Source: an uncultured Clostridia bacterium (GTDB lineage: Bacteria > Bacillota > Clostridia > Christensenellales > Borkfalkiaceae). From it: a stretch of DNA of 64,000 nucleotides. The stretch is from assembly GCA_930990665.1 (NCBI GenBank), contig CAKNQN010000007.1:1-64000 (forward strand). The letters are read 5' to 3'. Below, one piece after another: positions 15,475-22,994 of this stretch (positions are counted from its first letter, which is position 1; each line of letters starts with the position of its first letter). The position numbers were made by a program, and so were the translations under genes. The notes beneath the pieces were generated by a model. It saw only the letters and a list, made by a program, of their open reading frames with translations. It was not told where the DNA came from and searched no databases.

Positions 15475-16286
15475 TCGGGAAAGTTTTTTTGAACGAAAGC
15501 AAACTGCACGTTTGGGTGGGCGCCGCTCTGTTTGTGCTCGCCTTTGCGGGCGCGCTCGGCTGTTTTATCGCGGCGATCTGTCTGCCCGTCCGCGCGGGGG
15601 TGAGCGCGGCGGAAGCGGGATTTTCGGTTCTCAATCTCTTTTCGTATGTCGGTCCGCTCGCCCTGTTCGGCGTGGCGATCTTTCAGCATCGTTACGGGCA
15701 TTACCGCCTGGCGGGCGTGCGCGACAATGCCGTGTTTCTCGGCAGTCTGCTCGCCGTGTTTGTCTGGGCGGCGGCGTTCATCCTCGCCGAAATGCTCGCC
15801 GCCACCGCGCTGGACGCCGCCTTCTTTTTGTGGAATCCGTCGCTGCGCAACCGTATTCTCCAGAGCGCGTTCCTCCTGTCGCTCATCGCGCACGGCGCGC
15901 CGCGGCTGCTCTTTTGCCTTTCCGTGGCGTTCTCGGTCGGCATCCTGTACTTCACATACGACGCACTCTCCGTCCTTGCAAAGCGTGCGCGCGGCGGCAT
16001 AGCCGGTAAGATCGTCTGCGTGATCGTCGGCATCGCCGTCTGTGCGGTGTTTTTCCTCTCCGCATCCTTTGTTGCGGGTATGTTTTCCGTCTGGGACGGC
16101 AACTTGCTGTTTTCGCCCGGTTCGATATTGCCGCTCAATTATTGGCAGGATTCGGTCAAGGACGTGCATCTTCTGGCGGCGCCTCTGCTGAACGGGATCT
16201 ATTGCGGGTGCCTGGCGATCTACCTTTTCGCGGGCGTATTTCTGACAAAATGGTTGGGGAGGTGTAAAAATGAGATCGGTGCGTAG
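15471..16286 (+). CDS. ABC-transporter membrane subunit, unknown substrate
   Basis: 271-residue integral membrane protein with six hydrophobic segments, translationally coupled to the ATPase (ATGA) and overlapping the next gene by 17 bases. No family motif is recognised beyond the topology of ABC-2-type or YtrC-like permeases, so the substrate cannot be inferred. Its position between an ATPase and a giant surface protein suggests that the transporter may serve that protein or the envelope. Confidence 0.65.
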   Translation: MIGKVFLNESKLHVWVGAALFVLAFAGALGCFIAAICLPVRAGVSAAEAGFSVLNLFSYVGPLALFGVAIFQHRYGHYRLAGVRDNAVFLGSLLAVFVWAAAFILAEMLAATALDAAFFLWNPSLRNRILQSAFLLSLIAHGAPRLLFCLSVAFSVGILYFTYDALSVLAKRARGGIAGKIVCVIVGIAVCAVFFLSASFVAGMFSVWDGNLLFSPGSILPLNYWQDSVKDVHLLAAPLLNGIYCGCLAIYLFAGVFLTKWLGRCKNEIGA

Positions 16287-19200
16287 ATATGTGTGGTGCG
16301 CTTTGTTTTTTCTCGGTCTGTTCCTGATTCTGGTGATTTGCGGGGCGGGGGTCCTGTTCGGGTTGGAATCTTACACGGATGAAAGTTCTAATACTTCCCA
16401 CCCCGTCGTTCTGGAAATGAAATTGGGGGAGACGCTTGACCTCAACGAATATTGCCCGAATTGGAACGATCTTGTGTATCTGGCCGACGGAAACGGAATG
16501 ACGGACAGGTATACCGCCGCCCGTGACGATCTCTTTCTGGACGGGGATGGATTTCTGCACGCAAAGGAGAGCGGAACTTACTATCTCGATATCCGAGGAG
16601 GGCGGCTGTTTCTGCTGGAAATGCTTCGAAGGACGATCTGTCCTTTCGTCGTCATCGTTTACGATGCCGAATATGACGATTATATGCCCGTCAAAAACTA
16701 TGACCAGCTGGAAAGCGGCGTCCGAGGCGGAAAAAAGAAATTTATCCAGGCGGGGAACTTTACGCTTTCGGGCAGGGATGCGGGTAAACTTCTCGATTTT
16801 GACGGAATGCTCATCAACCCGGACGGCTATACGATCACGATCCGCGACGATCTGCCTCTGTTCCGCCAGCTGGGCGAGAACGCCGTAGTCAGCGGCCTGC
16901 TCGTAAACGACGGCGGAGAAGGGTTTCGTCCCATGGACGAGGAACTCGGAAACGTTTACGGCATGATCGCGGCGGGCAACGTGGGCGCCGTCGTCGACTG
17001 CGCGGTGCAGGCCGACCTTTACGGCGGAGAGATCCTGCAAGAGGGGGATTATACTTCCGTGTCGGGGATCGCGGGATCCAACGGAATAGTGAACGGGCCC
17101 TCGTTCCGATATGCCACCGTTCTGCGCTGTTCCTTTGAGGGGAATGCGTATCGGCAAGGGTATCCGATTTATACGACGTACACGGTATACGGCATTGTCT
17201 GCGAAAGCGGCGGCATTGTGCGCGATTGTACCGTACAGGCAAACGCCTATGAGCAGGAAGGGCTTTCTGCCGATTTCGCCTTTACGCTGTATCATGCGCC
17301 CGTTCCTGACGCGGAATCGGACGCTTATGAAAAATTCGCAGAGCAGGGCAACCGCGTATTCGACCTCTCGGGGAAGCACGAGGTGGATTTTTCTAAGCCC
17401 GTCACCTATACCGTCGGGCAAAACCGTATCCCGGACGTAGAGCAGGTATCCGGCTTCCGGGGAGGGATCGTTCCGCGCGGACTGTATCCGTTTTTGGAGG
17501 AAAATGTCTGGCTTCTCTCCGTTACCGATTCCGAAGGTACACAATATGCCGTAGACGAGCCGCTGTATTTCGGCGATCGGGATCTGTCCATTCATTACGA
17601 GTTCCGCTACAAGCAGACGGAGTTCGGAAGATACGGCGACGGTACGATCTGCGATATCTATGCCGCAGAGGAAGAGATTGTTCTACCCGCAGGGTCGCTG
17701 ATCGGATCAGAGATCGGGGTGGGCGAATACAGCCCCGCCGAAATCACGCTCCAATTTGAAGGCGACGCACTCATCACTTACGACGCCGGCAAAGTCAGCC
17801 CCGTGGAGTACTGCCGGGCGTTTACGATCCGAGCCGATTTTACCCGTTCCGACCTCTATTTTTTAGCGCAGGACGGATCTGTTCTGAAAAAGTACGGCGA
17901 AGAGGTGATGCTGTGCGAATTCGGCGGCGACCTGACGGCGGATGTCGTCACTTTGCCCGCGGAGGCTACCCTCTCCAACGGGAATCCTTTCGGGGATGCC
18001 TCCTTCGACCGCCTGTATACAAACAATGTCAGGATGTTCGGCGAGTACGCGAATACCCAATGGGCGCGCGGGCTCAAAGAGATCATCTGCGGCGCCGCCC
18101 TTTCGGTGGGGGAAATGCGGTTCGACTTTTTCTTTTCGCTGGAAAGGATCTCTTCGGATGAGCGTGAAGACGGCTTTTACGTTTCCAACGGCATGCTTTT
18201 TGAAGAGAGACAGGACGGGGAGGAGACGGTCGCCGCGCTCATCGCCGTGCCGGTACGTTATGCGCCGGGCGGGGAATTGGTCATCGAAAACTGCCGAGTG
18301 GACGAATATGCCCTGCATAACAACGAAGCGAAAAAGATTGTATTCCGCAACGTCTCCTATCTCGAAGGGGAATCCGTTTGGCAGGCGGCGGCGGAAGAAG
18401 TCGTCTTCGAGGGCACGGGCGGTTGCGATGTCAGGCCGTTTGCTTTCAGGGCTTGCAAAAATCTGCGCATATTTACGGCGGAGGAGGGTGCGGACGTCAG
18501 GCTGAGCGGATCTGCTCTTTGCGGTACGATGGAAAACTTGAAAATCTTTACCCTGACGGACGGCTTTGCGTGGGTTTCATATATCGCGGTGACGGATAAT
18601 TCTGCCTTCGAAGGGTATGCGCTTGCCGAAGGGTGCGATAAATTCACCGTCGTAAACGGGCTGTACTTTGACGGCGGCAACGTGTACATTCCCGCGGCGT
18701 GGAAGGGAGATACCGTCGTTTTGCCAGAAGGCACGGGCGGGCGTTTCAGCATCTCGGCAGACAGCCCCGGCATGGAGATCGAAAGGCTGCAGCTGAGCAC
18801 GGATGCGCAGAGCGTGAATATTGACGGAGTTCTGTTCGGCAATCTCGGCGTAGAGGGGGAAAGCAATTTCTTTACGGTGCAGGACGACGTTCTGTACACC
18901 GCCGATATGCGCACGCTCGTTCTCTTTCCCGTCGGCCGCGAAGGCTCGTTCGAAGTGCCGGATACCGTCGAAATCATCGCCGCGCGCGCCTTTTTCGGCG
19001 CATCGGTCCGCGAAGTGATCCTGCCCGGCGGGCTTAAGCAGATCCAAGACAAAGCTTTCAGGGAGTCCGCGCTGGAAAACATCGAAATCCCCGCTGGCAT
19101 AACTTCGATTGGCTACCAGGCGTTTCAGGATTCGGCGCTGCGCATCGCCGTCATCGGCGACGGGCTTACGCAGCTGCGTGACGGGGTTTTCAACGGCTGC

Positions 19201-19953
19201 GTACAGCTGGAAAGCGTTTCGCTCCCCGCAACTTTACAGGAAATAGGCATTTCCGCCTTCGAGGACTGCACCTCGTTGAAGAGTATTCTGCTCCCCGCGT
19301 CTTTGCAGTCGATCGGCGAATCTGCCTTTGAAGGAACGGGCCTGATCTCCTTGCATTTCGGGAAAGATCTGGAAACGGTCGGCAAGGACGCATTCAGAAA
19401 TTGTTCGGATCTCTTGACGATCACCACGGAAAACGATCTGACGCTGTACGGCAACGGAGCGTTTGAAGGCACGCTCGTATTGCAAAATCCCGCTTACCGC
19501 TACCGCGGCGGCATCTATTTCGGCGACGCGTTCTTGCAGCCGTACGAGGATACGGACCTGCTCACGATCCGCGAAGGGACCAAGAGCGTCTCTTCCATGG
19601 GTATTTATCGGGTCGGTCGGGCAGAGATTCCCTCTTCCGTTCAGAGGATAGATGAAATGGCGTTCGATACGCCCGGCTATTCGACGAAGGCCGAAATACG
19701 CTTTGAAACGCCTTATTTAGGCAATATAAAACTCCGCAACGTCACCGTCGTCGTCCCCGAAAACGTGCAATTTACGGGCCAGGCGGTTAATGTCACTTTC
19801 TGTTACGACGGAAGCGAGGAGGACTACGAGGCAAACGGCAAACCTCTTTCCGCGTTCAATCAGAGTACGGTGTATTTCTATTCGGAAACCGTCCCCGCCT
19901 CGGGCGGAAGATTCTGGCACTATGTGGCGGGCGAGATCGCCTTCTGGTCCTAA
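16270..19953 (+). CDS. Giant BspA-like leucine-rich-repeat surface protein
   Basis: 1227 residues. One N-terminal membrane segment (about residues 8-31, WCALFFLGLFLILVICGAGV) without lipobox serves as signal anchor. Residues about 100-390 have beta-helix-like short repeats (VVSGLLVNDGG, GAVVDCAVQADL, GGIVRDCTVQANAY). The C-terminal third carries LRR_5/BspA repeats such as LPGGLKQIQDKAFRESALEN, IPAGITSIGYQAFQDSALRI and LPASLQSIGESAFEGTGLIS. No LPxTG anchor is seen. GGGGAGGTG supports ATG 16270 although it overlaps the permease gene. It is the last gene of the regulator-ABC operon. BspA-like proteins are generally adhesins; here co-expression with an exporter is the unusual point. Confidence 0.85.
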   Translation: MRSVRRYVWCALFFLGLFLILVICGAGVLFGLESYTDESSNTSHPVVLEMKLGETLDLNEYCPNWNDLVYLADGNGMTDRYTAARDDLFLDGDGFLHAKESGTYYLDIRGGRLFLLEMLRRTICPFVVIVYDAEYDDYMPVKNYDQLESGVRGGKKKFIQAGNFTLSGRDAGKLLDFDGMLINPDGYTITIRDDLPLFRQLGENAVVSGLLVNDGGEGFRPMDEELGNVYGMIAAGNVGAVVDCAVQADLYGGEILQEGDYTSVSGIAGSNGIVNGPSFRYATVLRCSFEGNAYRQGYPIYTTYTVYGIVCESGGIVRDCTVQANAYEQEGLSADFAFTLYHAPVPDAESDAYEKFAEQGNRVFDLSGKHEVDFSKPVTYTVGQNRIPDVEQVSGFRGGIVPRGLYPFLEENVWLLSVTDSEGTQYAVDEPLYFGDRDLSIHYEFRYKQTEFGRYGDGTICDIYAAEEEIVLPAGSLIGSEIGVGEYSPAEITLQFEGDALITYDAGKVSPVEYCRAFTIRADFTRSDLYFLAQDGSVLKKYGEEVMLCEFGGDLTADVVTLPAEATLSNGNPFGDASFDRLYTNNVRMFGEYANTQWARGLKEIICGAALSVGEMRFDFFFSLERISSDEREDGFYVSNGMLFEERQDGEETVAALIAVPVRYAPGGELVIENCRVDEYALHNNEAKKIVFRNVSYLEGESVWQAAAEEVVFEGTGGCDVRPFAFRACKNLRIFTAEEGADVRLSGSALCGTMENLKIFTLTDGFAWVSYIAVTDNSAFEGYALAEGCDKFTVVNGLYFDGGNVYIPAAWKGDTVVLPEGTGGRFSISADSPGMEIERLQLSTDAQSVNIDGVLFGNLGVEGESNFFTVQDDVLYTADMRTLVLFPVGREGSFEVPDTVEIIAARAFFGASVREVILPGGLKQIQDKAFRESALENIEIPAGITSIGYQAFQDSALRIAVIGDGLTQLRDGVFNGCVQLESVSLPATLQEIGISAFEDCTSLKSILLPASLQSIGESAFEGTGLISLHFGKDLETVGKDAFRNCSDLLTITTENDLTLYGNGAFEGTLVLQNPAYRYRGGIYFGDAFLQPYEDTDLLTIREGTKSVSSMGIYRVGRAEIPSSVQRIDEMAFDTPGYSTKAEIRFETPYLGNIKLRNVTVVVPENVQFTGQAVNVTFCYDGSEEDYEANGKPLSAFNQSTVYFYSETVPASGGRFWHYVAGEIAFWS

Positions 19954-19993
19954 CAGAGCGCGGCGAGCCGCCCTTCGGCCGTATAACAAAGCC

Positions 19994-20018
19994 GCCGCGC
20001 GCCCTGCGGGCGCGCGGC
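19994..20018. other. GC-rich hairpin after the LRR gene
   Basis: GCCGCGCGCCC-TGC-GGGCGCGCGGC, 11-bp perfect stem. It is followed by A rather than T on the plus strand, so it is not a standard terminator, but no other one is seen after the LRR gene. Confidence 0.5.
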
Positions 20019-20064
20019 AAAAAGGGCGGCGGAGGCGGATATTCCGCGGCGGCTGTACGAATGT

Positions 20065-20093
20065 TTGACATCCCTTTTCTGCGGTGTTATAAT
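20065..20093 (+). promoter_or_regulatory. Promoter of the ketopantoate reductase gene
   Basis: TTGACA at 20065-20070 and TATAAT at 20088-20093, 17-base spacer; start codon 41 bases downstream. Confidence 0.85.
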
Positions 20094-20133
20094 AAAAAAA
20101 GAAATTTTGCATTTCTACGGAGAAAGCGACTTT

Positions 20134-21141
20134 ATGCGATATGCTATTTACGGCGCGGGGGCCATGGGAACGGTTCTCGGCGCATACATTGCCCGCGCAG
20201 GCGTGGAGATCGATCTCATCAATCACAACGAGGCGCACGTTGCGGCGCTGAAAGAGAAGGGGGCGCAGATCGTCGGCAAGGTGCAGTTTACGCAAAAGGT
20301 AAACGCCCTTCTGCCTTCCGAGATGCAGGGCAGGTACGACATCATTCTTCTGTTTACGAAGCAGCGGGGAAATCCCGAGATCGTCCGCTTTTTGAAAGAC
20401 TATCTCGCCGAGGACGGCGCTCTGTGCACCTGTCAGAACGGACTTCCCGAGCCCGGCATCGCCGCCGTCATCGGAGGCGAACGCACCTACGGCTGCGCCG
20501 TGGCGTGGGGTGCGACCTTGCAGGGCCCCGGCGTTTCCGAGCTCACCAGCGAGGCAGACGCGCTCACCTTTTCGCTCGGCGCGTACCGCGGCGGCACGCG
20601 CGTGAACGAGATCAAAAAACTGCTCGAATGCATGGGCACGGTCACCGTGGAAGAGAACTTCATCGGCGCGCGTTGGGCGAAACTTCTCATCAACAGCGCT
20701 TTCTCCGGCCTTTCCGCCGTCACGGGCGGCACCTTCGGCGAGGTGGCGGAAGTGCGCGCGACCCGCAGGATCGCCCAGCGTATCATCAAGGAGTGCATCG
20801 AGGTGGCCAAAGCTGCCAAAATACAGATCGAGCCGGTGCAGGGCCACAACATCGTCCGCGTCTTCGATTACAACAACCCCGTCAAAAAGTGGATCTCCTT
20901 CAAACTCATTCCCATCGCCATGAAAAAGCACGCCTCGCTCGAATCGAGCATGCTTCTGGATCTGCGCAAAGGCAAGCTCTGCGAGATCGACTACATCAAC
21001 GGCATGGTCAGCGCCGTGGGCAGAAAATACGGCGCAGACACCCCTTTCAACGACCGCACGGTCGAGATCGTGCACCGCATCGAACAGGGTGAAGAGAAGA
21101 TCGGCATCGCCAATGTGCGCCTGTATGACGACTTGCTCTGA
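20134..21141 (+). CDS. panE: 2-dehydropantoate 2-reductase (ketopantoate reductase family)
   Basis: 335 residues. N-terminal Rossmann motif GAGAMGTVLGAYIARAG for NADPH, the family's CQNGLPEP, and the C-terminal helical domain with KLLINSAFSGLSAVTGG and SSMLLDLRKGKLCEIDYING, where the lysine and glutamate positions typical of PanE are visible. The expected reaction is NADPH reduction of 2-dehydropantoate to pantoate for coenzyme A; several ApbA/PanE paralogues act on other 2-oxo acids. ATG 20134 has AGGAGAAAG-type spacing and gives the canonical N-terminus. It is monocistronic between a consensus promoter and a perfect terminator; no panB or panC is near. Confidence 0.8.
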   Translation: MRYAIYGAGAMGTVLGAYIARAGVEIDLINHNEAHVAALKEKGAQIVGKVQFTQKVNALLPSEMQGRYDIILLFTKQRGNPEIVRFLKDYLAEDGALCTCQNGLPEPGIAAVIGGERTYGCAVAWGATLQGPGVSELTSEADALTFSLGAYRGGTRVNEIKKLLECMGTVTVEENFIGARWAKLLINSAFSGLSAVTGGTFGEVAEVRATRRIAQRIIKECIEVAKAAKIQIEPVQGHNIVRVFDYNNPVKKWISFKLIPIAMKKHASLESSMLLDLRKGKLCEIDYINGMVSAVGRKYGADTPFNDRTVEIVHRIEQGEEKIGIANVRLYDDLL

Positions 21142-21222
21142 GCCTGAAAAGACCCCGAAAATCGGCGCAAAGGGCGGTTCAGCTACGCGCTTGACCCCCT
21201 TTCTTTGCGTGTAAAACAGGTG

Positions 21223-21249
21223 AAAAACGCCCCACGTGGGGCGTTTTTT
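21223..21249 (+). terminator. Intrinsic terminator of panE
   Basis: AAAAACGCCCC-ACGT-GGGGCGTTTTTT, near-perfect palindrome ending in a T-run. Confidence 0.9.
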
Positions 21250-21250
21250 G

Positions 21251-21279
21251 TTTACTTTTCCTCAAACATGTGATAAAAT
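21251..21279 (+). promoter_or_regulatory. Promoter of the kinase-TtcA-lipoprotein unit
   Basis: TTTACT at 21251-21256 and TAAAAT at 21274-21279, 17-base spacer, 32 bases before the start codon. Confidence 0.65.
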
Positions 21280-21310
21280 GGCGTAAAATTTATGCAAAGG
21301 CAGAAACGAT

Positions 21311-22129
21311 ATGCAGTGTGTTAAAATTTCTTTGGCGGGCGATCTCGGCAGCGGCAAGTCGACGGTAGGCAAGATCCTCGCACCCCTGTTCGGAGCCGAG
21401 ATCTACTCGACCGGCACCATCCAGCGGGGGATCGCGCTGAAAATGGGCATGAGCACCCTCGAGCTCAATCTGTATATGGAAACGCATCCCGAGATCGACG
21501 GCATGATCGACGACGGCCTGCGCGCGCTGGAAAAGGAAGAGAAAAACCTCATCATCGATTCGCGCATGGCGTGGCACTTCGTGCCCTCGTCGTTTTCGGT
21601 GTATATGGCGGCACAGCCGCGCATTTCGGCCGAACGCATCCTTGCCGCGGGCAGGGAGAGCGAGCATTTTTCCACCGTCGAAGAGGCGGAAACGCGCATC
21701 GCCGAGCGGCGCCGCAGCGAGATGCTGCGCTATTCGCAGCTGTACGGTGTCAACATCAAGGACCTCGAAAATTATAACTACGTCATCGACACTTCCTTTA
21801 TCACCCCGCAGACGGCCGCCGAACACATCGCGGAGCACTACCGCCTGTTTGCGGCGGGGAAGAGCTTCCCGCGCTACGAGCTGTGCCCCGCACGCCTCCT
21901 GCCCGCAGGGATGAAGGGGGGAGAACCTTCCTTTTTCGAAGAGGACGGAAAATACTACATCGCGGGCGGCGAAGACGCGATCGCCGAAGAGATCCGCGCG
22001 GGCGCGAAGCTGATCCCGCTGCGGCGCAAAGAGAAGCCCGCGGGGGCAGAATATACGCCCGAGCGCGCCGCCGCGTGGCAAAAGGAGACGGGGATCCGAC
22101 TTTCGGATGCGCCCCGTTCTGAAAACTGA
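21311..22129 (+). CDS. Cytidylate-kinase-like P-loop kinase with C-terminal extension
   Basis: 272 residues. P-loop GDLGSGKST at residues 10-18, then the AEIYSTGTIQRGIALKMGM segment typical of CMP-kinase-like proteins and the LIIDSRMAWHFVP region. The first 195 residues match the (d)CMP kinase-like fold. Residues about 200-272 form an added domain beginning FFEEDGKYYIAGGEDAIAEE that looks like a small ParB/sulfiredoxin-like module (weak inference). The true CMP kinase of most Clostridia is about 220 residues, so this is likely a paralogue. The TtcA-like gene starts one base after its stop, suggesting a linked role in RNA or nucleotide chemistry. Confidence 0.65.
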   Translation: MQCVKISLAGDLGSGKSTVGKILAPLFGAEIYSTGTIQRGIALKMGMSTLELNLYMETHPEIDGMIDDGLRALEKEEKNLIIDSRMAWHFVPSSFSVYMAAQPRISAERILAAGRESEHFSTVEEAETRIAERRRSEMLRYSQLYGVNIKDLENYNYVIDTSFITPQTAAEHIAEHYRLFAAGKSFPRYELCPARLLPAGMKGGEPSFFEEDGKYYIAGGEDAIAEEIRAGAKLIPLRRKEKPAGAEYTPERAAAWQKETGIRLSDAPRSEN

Positions 22130-22130
22130 T

Positions 22131-22994
22131 ATGGACGCCGCGCAGATCGAACGCAGCATCATCACCACCTATCGCAAGGAGATCTGGAGCCGCTTTGCCA
22201 AGGCGGTCAAGGAATTCGATCTCGCCGAGGAGGGAGATCGGATCGCCGTCTGCATTTCGGGCGGGAAAGATTCCATGCTCCTCGCCAAGTGTATGCAGGA
22301 GCTGCAAAGGCACGGCGCGCGGAAATTCGATCTGAAATTCATTGTCATGGATCCCGGCTATGCGCCCGCGAACCGCGCGCTCATCGAAAGCAACGCCGAG
22401 CTCCTCGGCATACCCGTGCATATCTTCCGCACGCAGGTCTTCGACGCCGCCTTTTCCGCGCAGAAAAACCCCTGTTATCTGTGCGCGCGCATGCGGCGGG
22501 GGTACCTGTATGAAGAGGCGCAGAAGCTCGGCTGCAACAAGATTGCGCTCGGGCACCACTTCGACGACGTCATCGAGACCATTCTCATGGGCATGCTGTA
22601 CGGCGGGCAGATACAGGGCATGCCGCCCAAACTGCACAGTACGAACCACCCGGGCATGCAGCTCATCCGCCCCCTCTATTATGTGCGGGAAAAGGACATC
22701 CTGCGCTGGAAAGAACATTGCGGCCTGACTTTTCTGCGCTGCGCCTGCAAGTTTACCGAGAAGAGCGCGGAAAAGGAAGACGCTTCGAAGCGCCTCGCCG
22801 TAAAGCGGCTGATCGCGCAGCTGAAAGAAAAGGATCCAAACGTCGACATCAACATCTTCCGCAGCGCGTACAACGTGCACGTCGATACGCTCATCGAGTA
22901 CGAGAGCGGCGGAAAACGCTATGATTTCCTGTCGCGGTACAACGCCCGCGGCGGACAAACAGAAGAAAAACCTGTCAAGGAGGACAAAATTTGA
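22131..22994 (+). CDS. ttcA: TtcA-like tRNA 2-thiocytidine synthetase (PP-loop ATPase)
   Basis: 287 residues. PP-loop CISGGKDSMLLAKCMQEL near residue 45, central NPCYLCARMRRG providing a CxxC for the Fe-S cluster, and GHHFDDVIETILMGMLYGG. This is the TtcA/TtuA layout; TtcA thiolates C32 of certain tRNAs using ATP. The third cluster cysteine may lie in FLRCACKFTEK. The start ATG 22131 follows the upstream stop directly, so coupling is likely. Its stop overlaps the TTG start of the next gene. The family is firm; whether the target is tRNA C32 is inferred. Confidence 0.8.
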   Translation: MDAAQIERSIITTYRKEIWSRFAKAVKEFDLAEEGDRIAVCISGGKDSMLLAKCMQELQRHGARKFDLKFIVMDPGYAPANRALIESNAELLGIPVHIFRTQVFDAAFSAQKNPCYLCARMRRGYLYEEAQKLGCNKIALGHHFDDVIETILMGMLYGGQIQGMPPKLHSTNHPGMQLIRPLYYVREKDILRWKEHCGLTFLRCACKFTEKSAEKEDASKRLAVKRLIAQLKEKDPNVDINIFRSAYNVHVDTLIEYESGGKRYDFLSRYNARGGQTEEKPVKEDKI

